64,000 bases of DNA from assembly GCA_029891345.1 (NCBI GenBank), contig CM056994.1:222123991-222187990 (forward strand). Reading direction: 5' to 3'. Numbering within the stretch: position 1 is the stretch's first letter; every line of letters starts with the position of its first letter. Shown piece after piece: positions 49,746 through 60,001 of this stretch. Under the pieces are notes generated by a model. It was not told where the DNA came from, ran no database searches, and saw only the letters and a program-made list of their open reading frames with translations. A program made the position numbers and the translations under genes. Origin of the DNA: Dryococelus australis. Its lineage: Eukaryota > Arthropoda > Insecta > Phasmatodea > Phasmatidae.

Positions 49746-50200
49746 ATGGTATCTACAGCAGTGCCATCGACTTCTTCGGGAGTGTTATCAGCAGTGCCAT
49801 CGACTTCTTCAGGCATGGTGCCGACAGCACCGTCGACTTCTTCGGGTGGGTTACCTACAGCAGTGCATAAATCGATGACTTCAATCATGACGCCGACAGT
49901 GCCATCGACTTCTATGGGTTGGCTACCTACAGCAGCTCCGTCGGCAATGCCAACTGGTCCATCGATCTCTTATCCAGCAGCATATTTATGGTCAACCACC
50001 CCTGCTGAACCATCCAGACATTATAAGTGTCGCTTCTGTGAAAAGAACTTCACAGGCAGCAGCAATGCTCGGCGACATGAGCGCTTTAATTGTGCTAAAA
50101 ATCTCTGTACATGCCATATTTGTGTGACAGGCGCGGTGAGCAGATCAGCCATAGCGACAATTTACTTAGACATATAAAAGAAAATTGTAAATTTTATTAG
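49746..50200 (+). pseudogene. Right-arm zinc-finger gene, frameshift in finger 2
   Basis: ATG at 49,746 aligns with the left copy's ATG. The Ser/Thr/Pro-rich part is longer here, with tandem VPSTSSG units and a clear internal repeat. The first finger is intact (CRFC-x12-H-x4-C at about 50,030-50,090). The second begins CHIC near 50,112; its remaining residues (SHSDNLLRHIKENC) are in another frame, ending TAG at 50,198-50,200, so a frame change inside finger 2 breaks the gene. The frame is also open for 25 codons upstream of the ATG; a GT..AG-like pair (AAAG/GTGGGT near 49,663; TTCTGCATCTGCAG near 49,722) may mark a very short intron. Confidence 0.78.
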
Positions 50201-50599
50201 GCTGTTATCGACTGTAATAAATCAATTGAATAAAAAAATGCAATGGAATGGAACTTTGTCATATTTCATGGCTTCCTAATTTGTCAGAATATCGTTAGAA
50301 TTTAAACGTATAGAATGAAAACACATTTTACTATAAAGTATTCTATCTGGTATATTGTACTATATGTACAATTATATATTTAAATAAAAAAGTTTTAAAA
50401 ATTGAACATCTCAAAATTTTAAATAACAAATATATACTTATTAAGTTATGCATGTAGTCAATGTCTTACACCAGGCTTGTAGGTATACTGCTGATTGGAA
50501 ACAATTGTTTTAAATAGGTTAGAACATTACACATAATTTTATGCCTATACGTATAAACGCTGACAGCTCGCTTGGCCTCTATAATTTTTACTTTTACGA

Positions 50600-51330
50600 A
50601 TTTATTCCAGAGATTTTTCAAGGTCATTTAAGGTCATGGGGTCCAGGTTAAGGTATTCTGCTTCCAATATGGCGGTAGTACTCTGTAATGTATTATGCTT
50701 GTTGATTTTTATGTCTTTTTATAATATTTTTAGTTTTCAAGATCATTCAAAGTCATGGGGTCAGGGTTGAGCTGGTATGCATTTAATATGGCGGTGGTAA
50801 TATGTAATGTCATATGCTTGATGAATTTTATGGATTTTTTCACATGTTTTTGTTTTCAAGGATATTCAATGTCATGGGGCCAAAATTGAGGTAGTCTACA
50901 TCTAATATGGTCGTAGTAATCTGTAATGTAATATGCTTGTTGACTTTTATGTATTTTTTTTATCGAATTTTCATTTTCAGGTGTATTCATGGTCATAGGG
51001 TCAAGGTCGAGGTAGTCTGCTGCTAACATGGCGGTAGTAGTCTGTAATATGTTATGCTTCCTGACTTTTATGTATTTTTCTCGAATTTTTGTTTTCAAAG
51101 CCATTCAAGGTATTGGGGTCAAGGCCGAGGTAGTCTGCATCTAATAAGGCAGTGGTAGTCTGTAATGTATTATGCTTGTTGACTTTGATGTATTTTCCCA
51201 GAATTTTTTAAATATCATTCATGGTCACAATGTATTATGCTTTTAATGTATTATGCTTGTTGACTTTTATGTTTTTTCTCAAATTTTTATTTTTAAGGTA
51301 AATCAAGGTCATGGGTCAAGGTCGAGGTCA
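50600..51330 (+). repeat. About 118-bp tandem array, right arm, with AGGTCA half-sites
   Basis: GGTCATGGGG-type anchors at about 50,633, 50,751, 50,870, 50,991, 51,108, 51,222 and 51,307. Units contain TTCAAGGTCATT or GTCATGGGGTCA, then AATATGGCGGTAGTA, TGTAATGTATTATGCTTG and TTTTATGT. The last unit ends with a cluster: TCAAGGTCA at 51,303, TCAAGGTC at 51,316 and AGGTCATGG at 51,325. Confidence 0.88.
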
Positions 51331-53062
51331 TGGTTCAGGGATTAAGGGTCAAAGGCCAAAGCTCAATTGCTAATGGTACTGGCTTCCAAGATGGGGTACA
51401 GGTGATTTCTATCAATATGGCGGTCGCCTACCAAGATGGCTGACTGGGTATGGGGAAGAGGGTAGAGACTAGTCGAATAATTTGTTAGGTGAGGGAACGT
51501 GGAGGGAACCTAGAGAAATTGAATTTTTAAAATAATTTTTTTAAATTCTTTAACAAATTTTTAATAGCACAATATTTGTAATTGTTTTAATAATTTTAAT
51601 AACACATTTTAAAATATTTTAAATACAATTTTAATAATACATTTTTTGCGATTTTATGGATTCTTTTTTTGGACTTTCTAGGTCAAATTTCAAGATCAAA
51701 GATCCTGGGTCCTGTATCCCCTGTATCAATTTGGCATAATGTATGCCTATAAAACCAATATGGTCACCACTGATCTGTACGTCTTACGAAAGCCCCTAAA
51801 ATTACTCAATTGGGTGAAAATAGGATTTGAAGAGCTTGTACCATATTTGAGGGAAAATGGGTAATTTCTGAGGATCCTTTTATAATATCTTGTAATAAAT
51901 TTTCATAATTTGTTGTTAGTAAATTTTTCGGAATTTTTTAGAATTTTGTGGAAATTTTTGGAATTATTTGACGATTTTTGGATTTTTTTTTTAGAGTTAT
52001 TAGGGTTTTTTAGTGTCAAAGGTCCCCGGACACAAGGTTAAGGTCCGGGTCAAATGTAATGGGTCAGGGGTAAAAGGTCAATGACTTCCAAGATGGCGGT
52101 CGGGTGACGTAAAAACATGGGGGCTCCCCATAATCCGACTTCGGTGCCAGACGCCGTTGCACCCAACTCGCCATTTCCTTACTACTAATGAGACGCCACG
52201 AGAGGGACTTGAAATGTAGTTGAGAAACTTTTGGAGGTTTCCGTAATACCCTATGTAAAATTGCGACACAATATAAAAAAAATATTGATCTATAATTTTA
52301 AAAAATAAATATAAAATAGAATAATAAATACAGATTTGCGATTTTACATGCCATATGTCTATAAAACCAATGTGGTTACCCAAAACAGACACATATTTTT
52401 GAAGAATTAGTGATTTTGAAAGGCCGATTTGGGGTGGAAGTTGTTTGGCAGAATGGAGCGAGGCAGTTTGATAATAAATTGTAGAAAATTGTTTTAAAAT
52501 TATTGTTCGGGGATGCTTCTGTCTTTAATAGAGAGGAATCATTTAAATGCACATATGCACATTTAGAAGTGCTATTTTAAGCCGCGTTAGTGTGTATTTC
52601 TCAGGTATAAAAGCTGGTTTATACTACGTGTATTTAAAGAAACCTGTTGATGACAGTCAAACGAGTGCAGTAAGAAGCAAGCCTGTAATTAGGTAGAGTC
52701 CTAAAGGTGGAACTGCACGTACTCATAATTTAAAACCTCTTCAAGACGGTACTGTTTGCAGTTTGGCGTATACAGTTGATGATAAAGTGTTGCCTGATGT
52801 GGCGGTAAGAGGTAGTAAATTTCTGCGCGTGGTAATGATAAGGGTGAAATTCAAGTGGACAATTTGCAAGTGTGCCGTTGAAGGTTGCGGCGTGGTAAGA
52901 GGATAGTGTTTCGGTTTTATCCAAGATCGCGGTTGTACAGTGACAAGGTCATTGGTGACATAATAACAGTAAATAATTGGGAGTCGACAGCTTCCTAGCA
53001 CCCCCTCCCCCCTTCCCAGTCTAACAACTCCCTGGGTCGTGTCGAATCGAATACCGCCATCC

Positions 53063-53132
53063 GCCCAGCAAATTGCAGCCGCAGCGACTGCCATTAAAAA
53101 TACATTGTCCCAGACTCATTTTTACCCTACTA
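53063..53132 (-). repeat. Right outer inverted repeat
   Basis: Complement of 42,961-43,030. Beyond 53,132 no match to the left flank continues, so this is probably the element's end. No clean target-site duplication is visible. Confidence 0.88.
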
Positions 53133-53446
53133 CTTTCAATGTAAAGCCAACATCCGGATTTAATACGACGAAATTTAGACTTGGGAGTTCTGCGCAGCGA
53201 TGTCCAAATGCGAGTTAAACTTGGAAAAATTTTGTTTAATAAAATTTATTGCAATATTTCAACTTAACACGATTGCACACTACATAGACAACAGTTGCCA
53301 AGAGATGTACGTTAGCAAGAGCTTTTCCCTCCACCATTAAGACCAGCAGCAAAATGCTACAACTTCCCTTGGGTAAAAATATTTATGTCTAACTCATGAG
53401 GGGTTAGATTGCAAACAAAGATGACAATTGTTTGCTTTGCTTATAG

Positions 53447-53547
53447 TTGTCAATGCTTTGGCATTTTATTTGTGTGGCAGAGCCCACTACATGATGCGCA
53501 AGAAGGACAAGTCCTTCGAGCACAGACTGAAGAAGGAAGTGGAGCAG
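53447..53547 (+). CDS. Candidate host exon, unrecognised membrane-protein-like
   Basis: A pyrimidine-rich acceptor (TTTGCTTTGCTTATAG) ends at 53,446. The next 101 bp encode, in the third frame, VNALAFYLCGRAHYMMRKKD and then a basic, helical stretch ending KKEVEQ at a CAG/GTGGAC donor-like site. Third positions are C/G-biased in the middle (CAC TAC ATG ATG CGC AAG), unlike the flanks. The pattern, a hydrophobic segment followed by basic residues, suggests the end of a transmembrane helix with a cytosolic tail. The frame also stays open to 53,811, but the extra part is less convincing. No family recognised. Confidence 0.4.
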
Positions 53548-54420
53548 GTGGACTGTGCACAACTGCTTGGAAATATGACAGTTTCCAAAACAGGCACGTT
53601 AGCGACGGAGCTATCCCCTCCGCCATGCAGGCCCTCGGCTCGTCGCTACACCTTGGCCTTTGGGTCGCCCTTTTTAATAGCCTCTTATGTGAATGCATTT
53701 TTATTGCAGGGCTGTTTTGGTCTCCATCCATTTGGACCAACAAATTTTCTCCAACATAGGTTTGAAATACCTTTGTTCTTTATCACTAAAAACAGTATGG
53801 CATTGAAATAGCTGCGATAAATTCTGAAACATATTTTTGCATTTTAAGTAGGTGTAGTTCAATATATATTGGGTAATGCTTGCAATGAATTTAAAAAAAG
53901 ATTTTATTGTGTTGATAATATGCAGCTAATGTACATAAGTTGTTCGTCAATGTGACTAAAAAATATTAAATAACTGTTAGGTACTATGTGTAACCTTATA
54001 TGTATGTCCAATAAAGCATTATACAGCGCATTTTTAAATAATCTTAGAGAAATATTATTATGAAATCAGGTGTCGTGAGCAAGGAACGTAAAATAACTTA
54101 GCCTTTATACCGGATGTACTCTAAAAATTATAATAACCACCACCAGAGTGTTGTAAATAGTACTAATGGGGTATATTTTATTAGGAAACTGATCGTCTAA
54201 CATCCATAGTTAACCTGCTAATAGCAGTGGCAGTGTGCAGGGGTGGGTATGCAACTTTGTGTACTTGACGTTGTAACCAGCCTGTGGGCAGTTCTTCGCG
54301 CCTGATAACATCGCTCACTACCGCATTGTATCAGTCTCAGTGGTGCTACATATCTGCAGTTCCTGAGAACTTGTTACTGTAACACTTGGAGAATGTTCCT
54401 TTAGGTGCTCATGAAGTGAT
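53548..54420. other. No firm gene; dispersed repeat
   Basis: 53,990-54,112 matches 57,225-57,335 (TGTCCAATAAAG/A, TATTATTA, AATCAGGTGTCGTGA, CAAGGAAC, AACTTAGCCT/AACTAAGCCT). The word CCAATAAA includes a polyadenylation-type signal, so the repeat may be a retrotransposon tail. The rest is AT-rich. Confidence 0.5.
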
Positions 54421-54421
54421 G

Positions 54422-54520
54422 TGGTCGCAGTAGGACGGGGCCCCACATCATTTCGCTATTGATGTTCGCTGGCATTTCGACATGCAGTACCTTAACCAGT
54501 TGATACTGTGCGACCAACTC
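54422..54520 (+). pseudogene. Mariner-type (DDE) transposase scrap
   Basis: The frame reads WSQ-stop-DGAPHHFAIDVRWHFDM. This matches the well-known mariner block around the second catalytic Asp (QQDGAPxHFA type), with a stop replacing one Gln and diverged sequence after. Only this short block is readable; the catalytic region before and after it is lost. Confidence 0.5.
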
Positions 54521-54888
54521 TAGTGTAGCCCCGGGTAGGCGTGGCAACAGTGCTGGTGTTGCAAAGTCACCTCAGTAGAGGCGCTGGCGGGTCCTCCCCG
54601 TACACCTCGTTCAAAATGCAAGAGACCGTCAGTACCAGCCGGGAAAGACATGGGATTTACTGTAAGGTCATATTTCACAATATTAAATTCATTATCAGAA
54701 AAATGTTAAAGACCACATAAATGTAAATATTAGCAGTTAAATGAGTATAGCTATCATAATATAGCACCCATAATATGGGAACTCAAATATTTCTGCTCCT
54801 AATCAAATTTGCCAAATAAATCACATGTCATGTGATCTATATCATATACACAATATATTAATTGAGTATCAATAATATTCAACAATCG

Positions 54889-55058
54889 GTACTCGGGTAC
54901 TGGCATCCTGAATCTATTTTAAAATAGGTATTGATATTTTTGCCAACGCATTATTTTTATTCATCCGAGAGAGAATAATATTTTATTGATTAGTTAGCTT
55001 AAACAACAATACCAATTTTAAAATAGATTCACAGTACCAGAACCCCGAATACCTATAC
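54889..55058. mobile_element. Short foldback element (about 170 bp)
   Basis: The arms GGTACTCGGGTACTGG, GAATCTATTTTAAAATAG and GTATTG face their complements CAATACC, TTTTAAAATAGATTC and CAGTACCAGAACCCCGAATACC. The inverted repeats cover over 45 bp each, around a short centre: a MITE-like hairpin. Confidence 0.75.
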
Positions 55059-55059
55059 T

Positions 55060-56405
55060 TCATGAAATTGTTGCTATGATAGTCTCCTCCTCAATTTTGC
55101 CTTTAAATTTTAACTTTGCTCCTGCAGTGAAGCCATTTTTACTTTACTATCTGCATGAATTATAATCCATCGCTGGCCTTGATTTTTGTTTTTGTACACT
55201 CCTGCTACATCATCATGATGCCAACACTTGTATACAGTGTAATTAAGATGAATCCTTGTATCATCGAGGTATACCGTATACTATATCGCCGTATCTGCCA
55301 TTTTCCTTTATAGCTCGCAGGTATTTCGCTCGCCACGCGCCGATCTCATTTATTTACATTAAGAATAACCTCTAATTTTTACATTTTTAAAACTTGAACC
55401 CTATTGTGTTGATTAATATTCGCAGTTTCCTACTACCTCTAAAATTAATTTATTTTGCTAACAATGCCCGCAAGTTTTTTAGTACGGGTATTGTTTTTTG
55501 ATCATGTAAAACTCTTGTAATTTTCTTAACGCCATTCTTAACATCAAATGAATAAAATCGAATTCTTCTGCCTGCAGTTTTCCTCCAGTTTTGTTCTGCT
55601 GCTAGAAGCTATACTACCCTCTTAATAAATTTAAAACATAGAATCTTTTAATTAAGGGGTTGCAGCTGAAGCACATTTTGTTGCACACCTTGTTTATAGC
55701 AAAACGAATTACATTTCTTAAAATTTCTCTAGCTTTACTGTGCACAGGTATATTATTTTATGTTTCTCAGACATCGCAAAAATTACAATAGGGGAATAAA
55801 ACGTTCTGGTACTCACAAACACACGTTAATGACAAACAGCTGCTGATCTAACAAAGAAAACAAATATGCATATTGCAAGTCACATTAGGACATAGTAATG
55901 GAGGTAATACTTATTACTTGCTGGTAAATGCACATGACACGAAACTGGATGAGACAAAAATCTAAACACAATTTGGGACAAATGTTAACACTAATTTACA
56001 GCTGACTGTAGGCACATGTAGTAGTTAATACGGCTTGCTGGTTATTGGCTGGAAGGAGACGAGGAAAAACAGCAGTGTATGGAGGGGTTATGTGTATGAG
56101 AAAGAAGGAGAATGTTACTTCACAATTTTCCCTGAGCTTCACTAAAGTTTATCGCACTGTATGTAGGTAGGGGAAGTCCAACAGCATGGTTACCATGCTC
56201 ACCTGACGTCACACAACCTAACTTATGGCTGTGAGGCCACATCAAATAGATGACGTATGCCACACCACATGACACGAGGGATGAGCGAGCTCATGACGCG
56301 GATACGGAGAGCAGTTAGACACCAAAAAATGCCACGCCGGAAACCTTCGCAATGTGCGTCGCAACATGCTTCTGCGCTGGGCAGTCAGTGTGGCCAACGG
56401 CGGGA
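55060..56405. other. No supported gene
   Basis: Ordinary AT-rich sequence. Nothing coding; the open frame that starts near 56,257 runs into the GA repeat and is not trusted. Confidence 0.45.
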
Positions 56406-56407
56406 TA

Positions 56408-56690
56408 GAGAGACAAGAGAGAAAGAGAAAGAAGGAAAGAAAAGAGGGAAGGAAAGGAGAGAGAGAAGGGAAGAGAAAAAGTCAGAAAGAGGGGAAGGAG
56501 AGAGTGAAAGAGAGGAAGGAGAGAGAAAGAGATGAAGATAGATAGAAGGGAAAGAAAGGAAGAGAGAAAATAAAGAGATCAATGAAAAATAGAAAAGGGA
56601 GAAAAGAAAAAGAGAAAGAGATTGAAATAGAGAGACAAGAGAGGTATGAATGAGAGACAGCCAAGATGGAATGAGAGCGAGACAAGAAAC
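56408..56690. repeat. Purine-rich GAGA/GAAA tract (about 280 bp)
   Basis: Almost pure A/G on plus, with repeated GAGAGA, AGAAAG and GGAAGG. Such tracts bind GAGA-type factors in insects and can form triplex DNA. All four frames through it are low-complexity. Confidence 0.95.
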
Positions 56691-56699
56691 ACAGAATTT

Positions 56700-57385
56700 A
56701 GAGCTTGAAGTGCAAAAACAAAATAATGGTATGACATCACGATCGTATACATCTTGAAAAGACGATTGCGGTGATATGTAACACCTAATACTTATGCCTT
56801 TAATTTTTTTAATTATAAGAATATTTTTAAATTCTAAAAAGTAATTTTAAATAAATTTTATTTGATAGGCTTTTCATATTTGTCATTGTGGTTGATGTTT
56901 TAACCACTTTTTCGAATATTCAGCCAGAACTAGTGGCAATAATTTATTTCACAAATTTTTGGAAAAAACAGGGAAGTTATAAAGGGAAAAAGGGAAATTT
57001 TGGGGGAAAAGACTGATTTTTGGAGTAAAACAAGTCATTTTTGTGTTAAAACGGGAAATTTTGAGGAAAAAACGGAATCCGAGATGGCAACCCCAGTGCC
57101 ACGGTGCCACTCCCTGATCCCTGAGCAACTGAAGCCCCATATCCCTACTACTGATGAAATATGCACCATTTGTGCTCATCTACCCCATTATGGTGTTTAT
57201 TATAATTTGCTGGATTACACCCGGTATGTACGTCCAATAAAATATTTTATAATTTAAAAATAACTTAAAGTGAATATTATTAAGTAATCAGGTGTCGTGA
57301 ACAAGGAACATAAATTAACTAAGCCTATATATATATATAACATTTGAAAAGCGACGCCTTGCTTTCCACAATACAGACCATTTAC
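56700..57385. other. No supported gene; repeat copy at 57.23-57.34 kb
   Basis: 56,955-57,060 has repeated GGGAAATTTTGGGGGAAAA-like words. 57,225-57,335 is the second copy of the repeat at 53,990-54,112 and ends right at the exon-like segment below. Confidence 0.5.
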
Positions 57386-57630
57386 CTTGACTTCTCCTCT
57401 CTCATGCGTACGACTTGGTCGAGGGCGGCCTTGAAGCGCTGACCGTCGAACAGCCCCAAGAGCCGAGCGTGCTGGAGTTTCCGGAACGTGGTGTCCCTCG
57501 TGGCTCGGCAGAGCACGGAGAGGACGTAGTCCTCGGGACAGGCTCCACGCACTCATCCAGATTGTCGCACCACTGCTACTCCAGGTAGGTCGAGCTGAAC
57601 CTCGTGCCGCCAGTAGGCAGCGTGTAGAAC
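57386..57630 (-). pseudogene. Host exon B, with a stop and a frame change
   Basis: Acceptor CACCTGCTGCAG at 57,631-57,642 and donor GTCAAG/GTAAATG at 57,386-57,380 bound a 245-bp, strongly GC3-biased segment. Entered in the phase left by exon A it reads FYTLPTGGTRFSSTYLE, then TAG, then QWCDNLDECVEPV. After that the coding signal moves by one base: YVLSVLCRATRDTTFRKLQH, then RLLGLFDGQRFKAALDQVV, ending EEKSR at the donor. So either the first frame ends the protein at TAG, or a stop and a one-base indel have broken an exon. The second half has the look of a helical domain. No family recognised. Confidence 0.55.
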
Positions 57631-57639
57631 CTGCAGCAG

Positions 57640-59085
57640 GTGGTGGCAGTTGTTAACAACCCACGAGGGGAACACAACCGGGAGGCTGGACGTATTATAC
57701 AAGAAATATAGTGCGAGGCTTGAGAACCAAGGTCTACAATAGCCGATGGTGGCGAAGTGAGATGGAGCAAAGATGAAAGCGCAGAGAACCCATTGGTCAA
57801 CGGCACCTACCGTCATGTTTACCGCAAAAGAAAATCCAGATTTTGCTCAGCGCGAATCCGAAATCGGCTTGCCTTGTGGATGCGAATTGCTTGATATCAC
57901 CACCATGGCCCGCAATGTAAATTCACTTACTTTAATGCTGACAGTGACCTGAGAATGCAATTTACTGTACGTTGGTGATTTATTAACTTTCAATTAAATG
58001 TGCACTTTTAATTTTGTGACACTCTAAAACACCTTTGTTTTGTATGCTTTAGAATAAGAACTTACATAAAAGTAACATAAATTGATAATTTCTTTTAAGG
58101 AATATACTTTAACTCGTAAAAGATGTTAAACATAATGCTTAGGTCACATGACGATTGATAAGGGCGCGTTTGCATCGGTAAGAAGGAGTAAATACACCGT
58201 ATTATCTAAAAGAATGCCTTTCTTTAGCGGGCAAGCGTTTCAACCATAGCCATTTTTTAAAGGCGAACGTTCGAAATGTCTTAGTGTTGTTTTATGACTG
58301 GAAAAATAATCGAGTTTAACTGTTCTGCTATTCTGTTGACAAACTTAACATATATTCCTATAACCATAGAACGCATTAATTTATATCTAAAAGGAAAAGA
58401 ATCATGAATATCAATCAATATTTAAAACCAATAACATTTACTGAGTGGGAGAATATACTGGAAGACGACTGATGGTAAGACAGAACATTATGGAAAGGTC
58501 TTGTTTATTACCACACCCGGTCCTCTGAAGTGGAGAATTGATGATGATGATGATAATGACCATTTAGTGAAATTAACAAGTATGTGTTAATAGTTATGAT
58601 TGCACTAATTGTTAAATTTTTTGTTTATCACAAAATGGGGCGAAATTGATCAGCAGGGGTGATATTGATCACATGATGACATGTTAAGGCCAGATACATA
58701 CTGTAGGTGGGGTGAAAATGATCAACAGGGGTGAGTTTCATAACATGACAGTTTTCTGTACATGTTTATATCACACGTCAGTACTTCATTTTGTAAGCGG
58801 AAAGATAGGCAACCAATGGACAGCAAGTAGGTAGGTACTTAGCAACTGGCTTTCAAGAGTGATCACGTTACCGTGAACAGCCTTTACGATCTTAGCAACA
58901 GTACCCAGGCCTATTATAGTTAAATTAATAGACAAAAACCGGCATGTTTTCATCTCAGTTTCGGCATTTGAGTATGAGCGACGTACCACGAATGTTTTAC
59001 CTAGTTCTTCGAAAATATCCTTCTCGTTTCAGTCTTCTCAAACAACAACTGTATCTAACGGCTTGAGTACTTAAACATGTAATAT
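57640..59085. other. No supported gene
   Basis: 57,700-57,850 is locally GC-rich and may extend exon B's flank. 58,530-58,560 has a GATGAT run. 58,626-58,740 contains a direct duplication (GGGGTGA.ATTGATCA type words about 80 bp apart). 58,830-58,895 carries another copy of the TTTCAAGAGTGATCACG...GTGAACAGCCT repeat family. Confidence 0.45.
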
Positions 59086-59089
59086 TATG

Positions 59090-59705
59090 CAGAATGAGCC
59101 AAAACTCCCGCAGACCCCTGTGCATTAACTACACCACTGTTAATTGGGGGTCTGTTTGTTGTAAGTAGCGACGACTGTGCAATTTGCTGTGCGCCAAATG
59201 CGAGAAATATTTCCGTCTGGAGTAATTAAAGCCACACGTTACTGAAGAACTGAAAGGGAAACCGCAGCCTGCGAAATGTTGGCTCGCAGTGTCTGCAATA
59301 TTTCTTTCCGGTCCACATTTCTTTGAAGATGATGTGAATCATATTAGCTACCTCGCTTTGTTACGTGACTGGTTTACTTCTCAACTGCAATGTCGTGTGA
59401 GAATACATTATGGAGGTACATTAAACAAAAGGTAAATTTAGGGAAAGATGGCAAACTTGAAAACGCCGTCCGAAAACTATTTGCTTCGATCAATCCCGTA
59501 GTGTTTAGAAGAAATACATTGCACTTGGAGACGAATAATTCTTTGCTATGAAAATGACGGTGCTCGCATAGACATGCTGGAGTCGGTTATTGTCTAGCCA
59601 CAAAATATCAGTATATTCTCTGTTACTACATTTTATATACGCATTAATATTATACATGTATGTGAGCAAAATACATAGTGAGCCATGGAAATTTTGGCTC
59701 ATCCT
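59090..59705. mobile_element. TIR-bounded element, about 616 bp
   Basis: CAGAATGAGCCAAAACTCCC at the left faces GAAATTTTGGCTCATCCTG at the right, a 24-bp inverted pair with about 6 mismatches. No transposase is seen between, so it would be a non-autonomous DNA transposon. No clear target-site duplication. Confidence 0.5.
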
Positions 59706-60001
59706 GTAGATCAACATAATTACCACCAATAATAATTTGGAGAATTTTAATTTTGAAGCAGTCAGGAAATTTCGCAATGTAATTTTTTATTTTACTCAGC
59801 CAATCACTAATAAATTATTCCCTTTTCTTTCTGAGTAGCGATCGTAGTTTTGCAACAGACTTCTATGACTCAATTCAGTCGTAGCCATATTACTTAATTA
59901 CGTTGCTAAGTTGAGACACACGAGCGAGGAGTGTGTGCACTAGACTTAAGGTCCGGCTTCACCCCATGTGCACAAATTCTTCGTTTTTGCGTGGTCATTT
60001 T

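Larger units (their letters stand above)
42961..53132. mobile_element. 10.2-kb inverted dimer with paired zinc-finger genes
   Basis: Two diverged arms in inverted orientation. Matches, outer to inner: 42,961-43,030 with 53,063-53,132; about 46,060-46,290 with 51,990-52,200; about 46,610-47,640 with 50,600-51,720; 47,995-48,441 with 49,746-50,200; 48,490-48,800 with 49,428-49,690. The left arm has extra sequence (43.03-46.06 kb) including a nested palindrome; the right arm has 860 bp of its own (52.2-53.06 kb). Arm identity is visibly well below 100% with indels, so this is an old duplication and not an assembly mirror. It could be a head-to-head dimer of a foldback transposon, or two ends of a once larger element. 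Confidence 0.85.

Noticed and set aside
42961..53132. Inverted dimer as an assembly artefact
   Set aside because: The arms differ by many substitutions and indels and by 3 kb of arm-specific sequence, which a false mirror of one locus would not show.
53700..53745. HPFGP-containing peptide as part of a known synaptic adhesion protein
   Set aside because: A six-residue resemblance only, in a poorly coding stretch beyond the likely donor site.
56257..56545. Arg/Glu/Lys-rich open frames
   Set aside because: Low-complexity translation of the GAGA/GAAA tract; the complementary strand gives Ser/Leu/Phe runs.
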